Shown: positions 1 to 12,641 of the stretch, in pieces
Layout: the number at the start of each line of letters is the position of its first letter
How positions within the stretch are numbered: the first letter of the stretch is position 1
Source: Panonychus citri
Lineage: Eukaryota; Arthropoda; Arachnida; Trombidiformes; Tetranychidae
Length of the DNA: 64,000 bases
Direction of reading: 5' to 3'
Assembly (NCBI RefSeq): GCF_014898815.1
Contig: NW_026515546.1
Location: 2,590,501 to 2,654,500 of the forward strand
Position numbers and translations under genes: made by a program
The notes under the pieces: generated by a model
Databases searched by the model: none
The model's input: the letters and a program-made list of their open reading frames with translations, nothing else
What the model was told of the DNA's origin: nothing

Positions 1-1282
1 ATATAAATATAAATATATAAAAAAAAACGAGATGGATTGAGAATGAGTTGTGTATGTATCAATCTTATATAAGATTTTATATGTTTGTTGTACGTAAATA
101 GATTTATTTGTATAATAGTATTATTAATCTATTTCACTTTTACAAGAATAATATAATTTTCAAATAATTATAATAATAATAATAATTAAATAACAATAAC
201 AATTGAGAAGAAGAAAAAAAACTGTACTAAAATTGAAGAGAAAACCAAAAAACCAATTCTTTGGTTTGAGAAAAATTGAAAAATCGGAATTCGGTTCGGT
301 TACTCTCACCCCGGGATAACATCGAACTTCAATAACCGCGGACAAAGAAAAGAAATACAAATGAGTTGATTTTCCCACGATTCTAATCCGCAAGCGAATT
401 GCAGGTCGCGCCATCTACTGAGTTTAATGGAATTTAAGTTGAGTATTTTTTTCGAAAAGAATTTTTTTTAAAATTTTATTCTTTTTTTTTCATTTTTCGT
501 TTTAGAATTTTTTACATTTCTTTTTCTCTTTTTCTCCTCTTTTGTTTTACCTTTTTTCTTTGTTGATTCCTTTCATTTTCTTCTTCTTTTCTTCTCAAAC
601 TGTGTAGAGTTTTTAGTTGTGAAAAATTTGTGTTCCGTTTCAAAAGGGTTTCGTGATTTGTATTGTTTGGGAAAAAAAAAGATTCGATACAATTAATTTG
701 TTACTGGATAACCGATTTCGCTTTTTTCTTTCTTTCCTTTGGCTCTTGTGTTGTGTGTATTCAAAGTTAACGCTTTTAAAGACACAAATTCAATAACCGG
801 TGGGATTATTTGATGGAGGGTTGGCTGATTGCGCCTAATAGTTTACACTATTGAATTGTGATTAATTTGAAAACCTCTTTCGTTTCTCTCTCGATGCGCA
901 TCAAAAGAATCCCATTCACCTTCCCCTTTACCTAGAAAAGATCTTTTTTTCTCTCTACCATCATCATCATCATCATCTTCTTCTTCACCACCCCAAAGTA
1001 TTTGGTTTTTATCTTCTCTTTCTTTTTCTCTTCTTTGCCTCTCATTCATTTGAGGGCGAAGAAAATTTTCTACATTTTGAGTTATCAAAATTTACTCTCT
1101 TTCTCCTTTCTCTTTCTCTTCTCTCTCTCTCTATCATCTTTTCCATCATCATCATCATCATCTCCATCTTCTTCGTCTTCTCTTTCTCTCTTTGTGTCTC
1201 TCTTTTTCTCTTTCTCATTTACTTTCTATTTGAATCTTTTCTCTTTCTCTTCTGGTCAAACCTGTTTTCTTTTCTTATGTGT
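1..1282. other. Gene-poor pyrimidine-rich leader region
   Basis: No convincing coding sequence. The first 420 bases are AT-rich with a short patch near 275-320 rich in TTCGG, and a GCGCCATCTA element at 408-417 that recurs near 62944. From about 480 to 1280 the plus strand is almost pure pyrimidine with ATC/CAT microsatellites (961-975, 1144-1160). This looks like untranslated leader or promoter DNA for the plus-strand gene that begins at 3383, but no transcription start can be fixed. The serine- and phenylalanine-rich frame at 1002-1286 is a by-product of the pyrimidine run. Confidence 0.4.
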
Positions 1283-3337
1283 GTAAGTATATTTTTAAGG
1301 CCAAATGCGAATTAAGTTAAAATCTTTGGTTTTTTTTTTCATCACAAATTAATGAAGATAAATTTTGACAAATTGATTAATTTTTCTCTTTCTTTTCATC
1401 TTTTCAGACTTCATAATCTGATTGAGCATCTCCATCGCCATCGTTTTACACGCTCTTCCTAATCCTCATCGCCAGCATCTTTTATTGTAAACACTTGGAA
1501 ACCCATTTCTCTGGAAACCCATTACCATTATTATTACTTCCATCATCATCATCATCTTTCTCACTCTTATTACAGCTTAATCTTCTAAATAGCTTAATTT
1601 ATTTGATTACTGGTTTCATTCTGCCTTTTGGACTCGTTAACAATCATCATCATCATGTAGCTATTTCAAGAAATTTCAACATATTCACTTAAATCACTTA
1701 CTCTTTTACTCACTTCACTTTCACACCAACATTTTAACAAAAATCAACAGGTATTAATACCAGACCGATCAAATCTTTTCTATCTCTTCATCTTTCTCAC
1801 TCACTCTCATGACGTATTTATTTACCAGGATTGTGTATCATCATCATCATCATCATTATAATTATTATTATTATGGTAAAGACTATTGAAGTTAATAACT
1901 AGTATACGATAAGATGAATTTGATGGGTTCAGAGCCAACTATTAATAATTTTAATCTGGTTAAAGGACTGGTTGGTTAATTGGAAAAACACTGTGAACCC
2001 GAAAGGCAATCAACAAAATCATCATCGTCATCGTCATAATCACCATCAACATCAACATCATTATCCTTGTGATTATTGCTCAACATTGACTAATCAGGAA
2101 CTAACATCCAACATTCAATTTTTTTCACTTTCAAGGTCAGCCTGTTATTTTTAATTCATGGTAACCCTGGAACCATGAAAAAGGTTAATCACAGTTATTA
2201 CTCATTATGAGAGACAAAAAAAATATCAACAAGATTTTCCAAAAGGAAAACAAAAATCTGCAAACAATTAACTCAAAGGAATCAACTAAATATAATTTAC
2301 AATTACACAATCAAAAAAATTTTCACAGTATCTACCGTATACATAACCCCTTATATAATATTCTGGGGAAATACTACAATTCATTTTCCATTGATGCAAA
2401 TCTAATCTTAATAACTAATTAGATTATGAATATTTTGATCAGATGGGCACAGTTAACATAATATAACAATCAAATGTTTCATAAAGACTAACAATTAACA
2501 AGATAATGTCAATGAACAAGCTGATAAAACATAAATCAAAATTTTCAATCCTGGGTTAATAATCATCATTGAAACGTTTAATCAAAGAAGATTAAATCAT
2601 GAAGAGATAACCAGACAAAATGAATCAGTTATAATTACCACAATTAACCAGATATGAAAATTAATCAAGGTAATTTCCAAGTCTGTTCAACTTTAACATC
2701 AACAAAAGATAATTGATCTTTACGATTTTCTAGTTAATTGATTATCCACTTACCCAAATTCAACCTTTCGAAATACAACAATTGGATTTGACTCAATTAA
2801 CTTATAATCTTTAATATTCTAAATTACTTCAGAATCTCTTCGAGTGAGAGAGAAAGAGAGAGAGAGAGAGAAATCTTCTCATCCCATTGAAGATCCACTT
2901 TACTTTCAATCAGCTGATTCTATTTCTTTTCGTATTTATTTTGGTTCTATTTTCTTTCTAGTTGTTTACTCGCTGTTTGTTTATTTTCTCATCAATTTTA
3001 ATCAGCACCTTTACACTTCTTCTTAATTGTGATCATTAATTCAACAATTAGCAGTCGCCACCTACCGTAATTAACTATTTGATTGTAAACCATTTTAATC
3101 AGTGACTCAAGTTTTTATATTTCTATTCTTATATAAATATCTTGCTGTTCAATTTAACCCATAAAAGACCAGGATAGTAAAAGAATCAACATCATCTTGA
3201 AGACTTTTACTTTAATTGTAATTGAAATTTGATTTCTTCTCATTAATTCCTGTTTTATCATCGATCATCAAGTTACAACACAGTTAATTAATTCTCTTTT
3301 TTAAATTATCTTCCTTTTTCCCTTTGCTTGCTTACAG
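1283..3337 (+). other. Possible 5' UTR introns of the uridine phosphorylase gene
   Basis: A good donor (GTGTAAGTAT, intron starting 1283) pairs with a pyrimidine-tract acceptor ending 1407. A second donor, CAG/GTATTAA, lies at 1751. A strong acceptor (CTTTGCTTGCTTACAG) ends at 3337, 46 bases before the uridine phosphorylase ATG. The simplest reading is a spliced 5' leader with a small intron and then a long one of about 1.6 kb. This is inference from splice signals only. The interval carries no coding frame I would defend. A GA run occurs at 2846-2871. Confidence 0.3.
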
Positions 3338-3382
3338 AATAAACAACAACAACATCGATCAACCGAACTGCTGAAATACCCA

Positions 3383-6280
3383 ATGGCTAATAAACATAAA
3401 GAAGGAGCAAATTTAACCAACAATTACCTTAAATCAATGGAAATTGATCATCTCTACCATTTAGGATTAATTAAAAATGGTGACAATTTGGAAAAAGCCT
3501 TCGGTGATGTGAAGTTTATTTGTACCGGCGGAGCGGCTCATCGTATGGCTCTTTACGCTTCAATGATGAAAACAATGTTAAACATTCCCGGTGATCTGGT
3601 TGACCTTTCAGCTGATGGTCATCGTTTTAGTATGTACAAAGTTGGACCAGTATTATTTGTAAATGTAGGTTGCAAATGATGATCTAGAATCTAAATGGAT
3701 TCTATGGTTAATTGTTCTAATTTTTCTTTTTCTTTTTTCGAACTATTTATGTATTGATAATTAGCATGGAATGGGAATTCCATCACTTTCAATTCTTCTT
3801 CACGAATTATTCAAGCTCGTCACTTATGCCAAATGTAAGGATGTTGTTTTCTTCCGTCTTGGTACCTGTGGAGGCTTAGGTAAGTTTTTTCTTGTTCTTT
3901 CAATCGATTGATCTATTTTCAAAAGTGATTAAGTTTCGATTCTAATAAGATGAAAAAATTTAATCTTTTTATCCAATATACTTGTAAGAATATTAGAGAA
4001 CATGGTAAATGATAAAATGATCTTCAATCCGCCCGGATTGTCATCACAATCATTCCTCTTGTCTCTTTGTCTTCTTTGCTTTTTTTCTGTTTTTTCCGTC
4101 ATCATCATCATCATCATCATTTTTTTTCTCTCTCTCTCTCACTCTGTCTTTTCTTTCTTTCTTGTTTTCTTCAGCAATGAAAATAAAAAGGTAAACAAAA
4201 GATTATCATTGATCATATGATATTGTTGACAGAAAAATCCTTTTCTCTCTTAACATCAAACTCATCATCAACTTTTTTCTCTTTCTTCATCCTCATCTTC
4301 ATCTTTCTCACTGAATTGCTTGTAAACTGAGATCTGATTGATAATATTTCTCTGATAACATTGTTTTTTTTTGTTTGGTGTCTTTTTACCCTTAATAATC
4401 ATAGTCATTACTACGGATAATACAAATTAACTGAACAATTTACTGTTTTGTTAATTACTCGATTATCCTTGCTGATTATGATTCTCAGTTAAAAGGCTCT
4501 ATTAGAGACAACAACTAACTTTATCAATCCTCTAGACAATTTCCTGATGATTAGTTATACCCTTTTAAATGATAATTAACAACTATTATCATTACGATGA
4601 TGAAAATGATCAATCTCAAAATCAAATCAATTACTTTAATTTTACACTTCGATTCGAGAGAAAAAAAAATTATTTCTTTTATTTCTTTGAACCATTCGAG
4701 GTTATCGAACTTGATTTTCCTCTTGTTACTAGTTTTCGTATCTCACTTGACCTCCATTTAAGCTTGACCAAGGTCATCTACTTTCCCGCTATCGACCAAG
4801 GTCACTTTCATATCGTCAGAATATAATATTTAATTTCATTTTCTTATAATCAACTGAACCATTATAATTGTCAATCTGTTCACCATGATAATCAATCCAA
4901 ATTGATCAATTAGTTAATCATGAAAGATTCTTGATCAGTACTTGATTTATTAATTACCGATTAATGATTATTTAGTCTCATTAGTTGAAGTTTTTATCTC
5001 TCTTTTTATTATTATTAATCATTTACAATTGTATATAATTTAATTACTATTATTAGGAGACTTTATCTTGTTCATTTCTTGCCAACATCATGAAGGACAT
5101 TAATGATTAATCGTAGTGATTAAGATTATTATTGTTATCACAATTAACAAATTGTTATTGTTGTTTTAGAAAATCTCGTTCTTAAAAAGTCACATGTAAC
5201 TTACGAAATTAATTTAATCTTATAAACAATTAGTTAATTGATATCTTAGTCGTTATCATGTTTAATTATCTCCTTTGATTTAATTAAAATTATAATTATA
5301 ATCGATTTAACAATTAATTTGATTACCGACATCAAACGTAATAATTATATTTTTGGTTTTACCTTTTCCTTTGGTAATTTGTTAATTTACTCAACCATTA
5401 TGATCATTTTCACAATTAACCATTTGAATGATGATGAAAACTTTTTTTCAACAATTAAATCAACCATTTAAAAGGCTGAGCGCTTTTTCCTACACCTTAA
5501 ATTGGCAAAATCGTTACTTTTACAATTTACACCGCCAACAATTTACTTTGGTGATGATGACAATTAAATGTTGTGAAATTGTTTGAAAAATAACTAATAT
5601 AATGACAATTGACATTTACTAATGAACTGTATTCAAATGAATAGTAAAAATTAAAAGACAATTAAGTTTTGATTATTTTGTTTAATTACTCAATCACTTT
5701 GAGATAATCAGATTCAAGTTTATTATAAATTATTAATTGTTTCATTTTCCATTTTTTTCTTATTTGTCACATAGGTAAAGCACCGGGAACCGTAATTGTA
5801 TCAAAAGGTTGTGTTGACAATCAATGCCGTCCGTTATTTCAAACTGTTAAATTGGGTAAAGTGATTAACATGGAGGTTAATTTGGACAAACAATTAGTAG
5901 AAAATTTGATTAATTTTGCATCGGCTTGTTATCCAAATATACCTATTGAATCGGGTATTACAATGGCCACTGATGATTTTTACGAAGGTCAAGCTCGTTG
6001 TGATGGCGCTTTCTGTGATTACACCAAGGAAGAGGCAGCAATTTACTTACAATCAATTGCCAATCAAGGTGTAACCAACATTGAAATGGAGGCTACATGT
6101 TTCGCCGCCATGTGTACCAAAGCTCAGATCAAATGTGCCATTGTCAATGTTATTCTGGTCAATCGCTTAGAAGGAGATCAAGTCGATGTGGACAAAGATA
6201 CTTACAAAAATTTTCAAATCAGACCATTTACAGTAATCAGTAATTACATCAAATCTGTAATTAATAGTTCCTGTTGTTAA
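3383..6280 (+). CDS. UPP: Uridine phosphorylase
   Basis: Reversible phosphorolysis of uridine to uracil and ribose-1-phosphate in cytosolic pyrimidine salvage. Three exons: 3383-3664, 3765-3879 and 5775-6280, with GT-AG introns of 100 bp and 1895 bp, giving 300 residues (vertebrate UPP1 about 310). Family landmarks in order are FICTGGAAHRM in exon 1, HGMGIPS at the first join, FRLGTCGGLG at the end of exon 2 joined to KAPGTVIVSKG, then DDFYEGQARCDGAFCDY, and NIEMEATCFAAMC, the Glu-Met-Glu nucleoside-binding stretch. The phosphate and ribose residues look intact, so an active enzyme is expected. The start is the first ATG after a strong acceptor at 3337. An AATAAA sits at 6499-6504. It converges with the calpain gene, whose stop is about 370 bp away. 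Confidence 0.93.
3880..5774 (+). other. Long intron 2 of uridine phosphorylase
   Basis: AT-rich intron of 1.9 kb, far longer than most introns in this window. It holds a CAT/pyrimidine run at about 4098-4150 and many TTAATTG-type words, but no coding frame or mobile-element terminus that I could recognise. Confidence 0.7.
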
Positions 6281-6645
6281 TCTTTCACCAGTTAAGAAAT
6301 TGAGCTTACAAAATTTCAAAATACAATTGTTTTAAATGGTCTTAAATTGTGCACATAATTGCCAATTGTTGAAGTGAGAGAGAAATTGATTTTCCACCAA
6401 TTTCCTCCATTGACAATATATTAATATATTCCTAAGTTATTGCTAATGATGCTTTCGATGGACCAGTAAGATGAACCAAGACGGATAAAGAGAAATCAAA
6501 TAAATAATTGAGATTAAAAAATTTACACTCATTTTGATTAAACGCTTAACGAATTGAGATTAATAAATTAACAGATTTTGATTGTATGATAATTGTAAAG
6601 GAACGGATCAACATAACAAATGATGGACTGGTCTCAATATAAAGA

Positions 6646-9196
6646 TTATGATAAAAGACAAGCCTTAATCCATTCGGTTAAACTCATCTTGATTGTTCCA
6701 GTTTTCATAGAATCTTTTTTATCAAATAAAGAGAAAGCAATACAAAGATGGAGAATACTATGGACAAAATCACCGAATCTAAGAGTTCCGTCTTTCCTCA
6801 TGTATCGTAAAACTAAATAGGAAAGGATTTCAATGTTCAACTCGAAACCTGAATGGATGAGAAAAAAAAAGAATAACGATCAGAACAAATTGCTCATCTA
6901 ATTAACAGACGAAAATCAACTTACCAACATCATGAAGAGCTTCCTTCAATTTATCAGCCCTCAGAATACCTGAAGTACCTTTGGTGTGATTCTTAAATAT
7001 CGCCTGCCAGAATCGCAACGAACACATGATATTCTTATAATCAGTGAACTTTAACCTTCCATAAGAATTGCTGGTCTGTAAACAATGAGAATGAATGTTA
7101 ATTTAAAGGTCAATTAGTCGTTTAGATTGTGATAACTTACATCTAATGTGGCGATGATTTGTCGACAAACCTCCAAAGTGGCGCAACTTTTAACATAATC
7201 ATTTGGTAAACAACTTTCAAGAAGTTCTTGTAGCTCAAAGGCATTGACAGTTTTATGCTGAAAAGAAAAGCAAATCAAATTGTTAATGATGGCAATGATT
7301 TAGATTAGCTAATGAAAGTATTACCTCATCTGCGAGCTGAAGAAACATTGTTTCATATTGACTAAATTTAAGGTCAAAAGATGGAGGAGCTTTGATGATT
7401 GGAGATTTGATTAGCGATGGCAACGAGTCAAGAAAAGTTAATTTGATGGGATGAATTGAATAAACTCGTATTGAAAACTGTCCTTCTTGTCCTGGTTCGA
7501 AACTTGTGGGTATTAGAACATATTTACCCTCTTCTAATTGGCACCTTAATGAGATCTGCTTCGTGTTCGTATAAAGGGAATTGTAAAGTGATCGATTTCT
7601 TTTGAAAAAACTCTTATCCAATCGAGTTTCATTTGAATACTCAACCGAATTACTATAAGAGTAAAGACTAAATCCAATCACTTTTGGCTCTAAAACCGAG
7701 TGTTGATTTAAACAGATAACAATAGTATCTGGATTAGTCAGAGTAATTAACAGTTGAGGATTAGTATGAAACGTTTGTACGTGGTTACGACAGCCTCCGG
7801 CAGTTACACCTTTACGCCAAATACCTAAAAAAGATGAGGAACTTGAATTAATATCATTTTCTTTCAGTTTCACCGAGAATTCATGTATTAACCATGAGGA
7901 CTCTCACCTCTCCAGAATTTAATACACCAGGGGCATTTCCCTCGCAGTGTTGGTTCATCTTTACTGGTTTCGGCATCCAAATGGATAACTTCAAGTGAGG
8001 TAAATGTCTTCATGAAATCATGATATGACATCCAGAATTCACCCTCTTCACATGATAGTAATTCTCTCTCATCATTGGTCAATGTTGACCATTTATGTGA
8101 ATCTTTATTCCAACTACCAACATAATCTGAAGATGATCCAAGTGGATTTCGTAGTTTCAACAAAATCGGAGAAGATTCTTGTCGATCCAATCGTTGGAAA
8201 TCAATTATTCGATAGTTGATTGTTGAATAGATTCCATTTGGTAATCTTTCATGCGAATATGAAACTGGATTTCCGTTGGTTTGTGTCGATGGTGAATTCT
8301 CATTGGAAACAACGGTGGTAACAATTGAAGTCATCGAGAGTAATTTACAAATCATTGTAGAACAAGATGTTGACTCTTCTCTCAATGAGATACTTTCAGT
8401 CACTCCTAATGAGGAAAAAAAAACAGAGAATCTCAATTAGTTGATTGTTATCAAAAAGAAGAGCCAAAAGTACAATTTGAAACAGCCAAACAATTTATCT
8501 TGTCAAATTTTAAATTACTCGTTGTAAATAGTAATAGAAACTTTAGCAATCTTCTTATAATCACTGAAAAAATCTCGAAAAACATAATCAAAAGTGATGA
8601 GGAAAATGAGTTAATATTTTGCTGGGATTGGAAATCTACTAACCTCCAGTTAAATCCGATAATCCTTCAACAGTTGATCCATATTTGAGAGCCTCGTAGG
8701 ACCCATGGAGTTTAGCATAAGCCTTTTCCAATAACGATGCCCAAAAAGTGTCACCTTTAGTTGACTGGATGAAAACGAGTTTATTGTTGACCGTTGGTAG
8801 CCGATCATCAATTACAACCTCTTTCCATTCATCGTGCCACCATAATCGAAACCTGAAAAGGCCACAATAATTATCTGGATCAAAAGACTGGTCAGCGGGT
8901 ACAACTCGGTAAAATAATCCTTTGGTCAGGGTCAGTGAGGCCATGCTTGAGACTAACCACCGATCGCCCAATTTACCGGGATTAATATCGAAAAAGTTGT
9001 GAGAGTTAAAAAGGATGGCATCATCAAGGAAAACTGGATAATTAGTTAATTCCTTTGGTCTTTTCCATACAAATGTAAATGGAGGAGTTTGATGGTAAAA
9101 CACTGATGATTGGGTTGTCGGAAAATCGTTGTCTTCAAATAATTGACCTGATTTAAGTAAATTACGGCGGAGTTTCTCATCATCAGAGGATAACAT
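6646..9196 (-). CDS. Calpain with a degenerate catalytic site
   Basis: Classical calpain layout: papain-like PC1/PC2 core, CBSW (C2-like) domain and penta-EF-hand domain. Six exons: 9196-8644, 8405-7908, 7824-7325, 7257-7141, 7075-6925 and 6848-6646; all joins keep frame and give 673 residues. Landmarks: GDRWLVSS (residues 77-84), DLTGGVTE across the exon 1-2 join, LRNPLGSS (Asn271), GVTAGGCRN opening the CBSW domain, NAFELQELLE and two further EF-type helices, ending ACLLS. The catalytic Cys of GDCW is Arg79 and the catalytic His is Ile243, while Asn271 is kept. A proteolytically dead, regulatory calpain is inferred, comparable with Drosophila CalpC, which also lacks catalytic residues. The start is the first in-frame ATG; a TTG-led extension to 9220 is not credible. 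Upstream UTR exons may exist (see 10685-12770). Confidence 0.9.
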
Positions 9197-10684
9197 GTTT
9201 GGATGATAATTTTGTTCCAATCAAGTTCCGTTAACCTAATGGTGCACTTTTTTTTGTGTTTGCTTCGTAATCTCAAATCAATGGCACTGATTTCACCAAA
9301 AGCTGATTAACTTGATGTTTATGTAAATCATATCATGCAATCTTTAAATTAACTTGATTGAATTTGATGGTTGGTTAGAAATTGATTGTTGCAATTTAAG
9401 CTTTGACTGTATACACAAAAATATTTGCATCTGAGGGAGAGAAAAGGTCAAGATGATCAAGGTGAATTCTTGAAGCCAATGATTTTGAATATGATCACTG
9501 AAGTTAATCAATTCCGGAAGAGAAATGTTTCCTCTTCGGTTGGACTCGGAACTGAATTTCGGATATTATTTAGTTAACCAAGTTCTTTCTCTACCATTGA
9601 GAAAATAAGTAGAATCTGGAAATTATGAGATAACTATTCAGAGACTGAAAAGAAAAAAAAATCAAAGATTAGTTACTGATGAACTAATTGCTCCTGAAAC
9701 TAATGAGCGAGTTCATGAATCTATTGAGAGTCATTTAAATTGATTCATTTTCGTTGTCAAATTGAAAATTGAACTTCTCATTGGATCAGCTGATCAAGGA
9801 AAATAATTTTTAGACACAAAGGTAAAGTTTTGTTATTCTTTTCTGAAGGTGAGAGAGAAATGGATATTGGACATGGACATGAATTCTATTGAGTGAGATA
9901 TATACCTTTTTGGAATTAGACTCTGAGAATTTCAATTGGGATGAAGAAAAGTTAATTGTAAAGAGTAAATTAAATCCTTGATTAATTGAAGGCACTGAAT
10001 CACAGAAACAAGTTATTGGGTTGAAATTCTGGTGAACATGAGAAACACAAGATTAAGAGAAACCAAAAGTAACTTGAATGTTATTCCGTTCAGATTAATT
10101 TCCAACTATTTGGAACTTTTTTTCTTCTTCTTGTTGATCAATTTCTTATCCAGTGGACCTTTTGAACACAATTGAAATGATCACAATTAAAAAAGACTCG
10201 AAACAACATGAGAATTGAGTTGGAGATTGAGGAGAAAATAATAGTTGCGTTGCTGTCCCAACTTTGATTAACCAAAAGAAACTCAACTTGAGAATCAAGT
10301 TTTACAATCAGAGAGAGAGAGAGAGAGAGAGAAAATTGTAAGAGAAGATAAAAGAGAGAAAGAGAAAAAACTCAAGCGGAGAGTGGAATTGGCTTCATGT
10401 AATATTGATGGTGGTTGATTAATCAAGAGAATGAATGAAAGAGAGATAAAGAAAGAGGAGAAAGAGAAAATTTATATGGAAAGGAAAGGCTATTTTTCTC
10501 TTTCTAAACGGTCTCATTTCTATTTTACTGTCAAGATTTATCTTCTTTTTTATCATCTTCTAAAGGCCATTCATCATTTCTTCAACATCTTCTGTCTAAT
10601 TCAATAAACTTCATTCTCTTTCTCTCTCGCCATTAAATATAACAACAATAAGAACGATTTTATTGAGAAAATATCATAAATTCA
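9197..10684. other. Spacer upstream of the calpain gene
   Basis: No coding region seen. AT-rich, with GA runs (10311-10332 the clearest) and purine-rich stretches at 10350-10480. It probably contains promoter or leader DNA of the minus-strand calpain, but I see no TATA box. Confidence 0.5.
10311..10332. repeat. (GA)11 microsatellite
   Basis: Perfect dinucleotide run of 22 bases in non-coding DNA. Confidence 0.95.
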
Positions 10685-10921
10685 CTAAAAGGTTTCAGTT
10701 TTTCTACCATTGACCTTTGTCCAGTTGATAATAAAAGAGAAAAAGTCAAATGGGTGACACTTAATAAACGTTAATCTACATTCACGGAAGTCATTTTGTC
10801 GCTTTTTAGTCCACGAAAACAACAGTTGACAATTGGACATTTTTCCGCTAAGAGAGATGCCGATGATTAGAATGACAATCACGGAGGACAAAATAATGAT
10901 ACCGAAGCTGAGAAATGCCTC
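10685..10921 (-). other. Possible exon encoding one membrane helix
   Basis: The minus strand shows a textbook acceptor (pyrimidine tract ending GATCATCCAG) just before 10921. It is followed by an open frame of 78 codons to a stop at 10685. The frame opens EAFLSFG and has a helix-like stretch, FGIIILSSVIVILIIGISL, then a Lys/Arg/Cys-rich tail. It could be the last exon of an unrecognised gene whose earlier exons lie at 11.9-12.8 kb, or a chance frame inside the calpain leader. No family is recognised. Confidence 0.25.
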
Positions 10922-10960
10922 CTGGATGATCAGAGAAGCGAAAGAAACAATTAGAAACAA

Positions 10961-12599
10961 TTTGAACGTATTGATTGGGAAACAGGATAAAAGATGATGA
11001 TAAAGATGAACAGGTAAAGGTGAACATCAAGACAATAAACAAATCTTGAAATAATAATAAACTTTGTTAAGAAGAGTTAAGAAATAAATTAATGATTAAC
11101 TCATCAATTTAGTACAATTATTAGTCTAATTTTTTCATCAATCAAAAATCAGATGATTCTGTTCATTTTTCTTTCAATATAATGGATAAAGTTTAAGTAA
11201 ATCCAACATCATATTAATGATGATTCTTTGAAAGTTAATTGTTATCATATTTGCTTGAGAAACTGAACAATTGATGTTATTTATCAGTACTTAATATTCA
11301 GGCCTCATCTTTATTCATTCATCAACTTGATCAACATTTAATAAATGAATAGCCAAAGACTTGAAGTTTGCGACCACTTTTTGAATCAGTTAATGATAAC
11401 TTTTGATATCTAATCAGTTGACCATTTCAAGAGATTAAATCATTAAGATTGGAGGACAATACATGTCTCTGGGTTAATTGTATCTCTCATTGATTATATT
11501 CAACTGCGTGAACGATTTAAATTGTGATAGCAAACTCAAAGTCCTTTGGCTGTATGAATTGGTGTACTTGTATTGATAGTTGATTAATTATCACAGGATA
11601 AGATTGATTTAGTTTTAATGTTTTGTTATTGGTCTCTGATGGTTTTTGCAATTGTTTCAACTGATATTTGATCCAATCATTGAAACCCTCAGAGGTCAGT
11701 GAAGATACTTGAGGGTCAAGAAAATGACCATAATTTTGGTAAATCTCTGAAAAAAGGGCTCAACTGATTGATCGGTTAAACTTAATAGCTTCTCGGGTAA
11801 ATTGAACAATCAAATCAGTTAATCGTCTCTATGTTTATGTGCAATTTAATCAAAGTAATATTTTTGCTTGAAAAGTTTCTCATTGTAAGTTAATTTTTAT
11901 GGTCTGCAAACAGGAAATTATAACTTACCTTTTTGATTGTTATGATTAAATGATTCCCAGAACAATTGTTCAGTTAATCAGTTTCGTAGATAACCAATTA
12001 GATCATTGATTTCTGAGAACCGAATAAATTTTTTCAGGGAAGATTTTAAATCCATTCAAATCTTAATCTCCAACATTCAAATGGATAATGATTATTATCA
12101 GAGGACATTCATTAGATAAATAATATAAATTGTCAGATTTGTTCTCAAGTTTTTTTATTGATTGATAATTAGTCTTAATCACCATGTTCTTTTATCCTTA
12201 AGAATAAGAAGAAAATGGAAATACATGTATTAAGATTAGAGGAGATTAGATAATTTTCTTTAAATTCTCTCGGCATCAACGAAAAAGAAAACAAGTATTA
12301 ATAGAAAATAAATGATGAGAAAATGATACTTTTATCATCAGCCAGCTATGGACTTACCTGGTTTATCAATAGCTTAACTTTCTGGTGTCATGATTGGAGG
12401 TGTTAATGTGTGAAATTGAATCAGTTTCATGTTGATTCGGATGAAGAAAATGAAGAAAAAAACTTTGAGAACCTCAACAAGTTTCCATCAGTTATCATGA
12501 TGATCAACAGTAGCAGAATCCAAATGATTTTCAACGCAAAGGTTTGCCCTTAACGGTCCGATACAAGATTCAGACTCACCCCAGGCTTTTGGGCTTCAA
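10961..12599 (-). other. Spacer with three strong minus-strand splice donors
   Basis: No coding region seen. The minus strand has three good donors: AAAAAG/GTAAGTT near 11929, AACCAG/GTAAGTCC near 12358, and CTGGG/GTGAGTC near 12580. A TATA-like TTTATATTAG lies near 12760. Together they suggest leader exons of a minus-strand transcript starting near 12.75 kb, perhaps the calpain gene or a separate one that includes the 10685-10921 frame. This is inference from splice signals only. Confidence 0.25.
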
Positions 12600-12603
12600 T
12601 TCA

Positions 12604-12608
<5 letters not shown>

Positions 12609-12637
<29 letters not shown>
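12609..12637. repeat. (AG)14 microsatellite
   Basis: Perfect 29-base dinucleotide run in the proposed first exon of the minus-strand transcript; on that strand it is a CT run. Confidence 0.95.

Positions 12638-12641
<4 letters not shown>

Noticed and set aside
160..414. Minus-strand frame of 84 codons
   Set aside because: It ends in a poly-Ile translation of a TAA/ATT microsatellite and has no family features.
1002..1286. Ser/Phe-rich frame
   Set aside because: It is a translation of a pyrimidine and CAT microsatellite tract and ends at a strong splice donor.
8639..9220. Calpain start at 9220
   Set aside because: The codon is TTG; the first ATG in frame is at 9196 and no acceptor with a pyrimidine tract precedes it.
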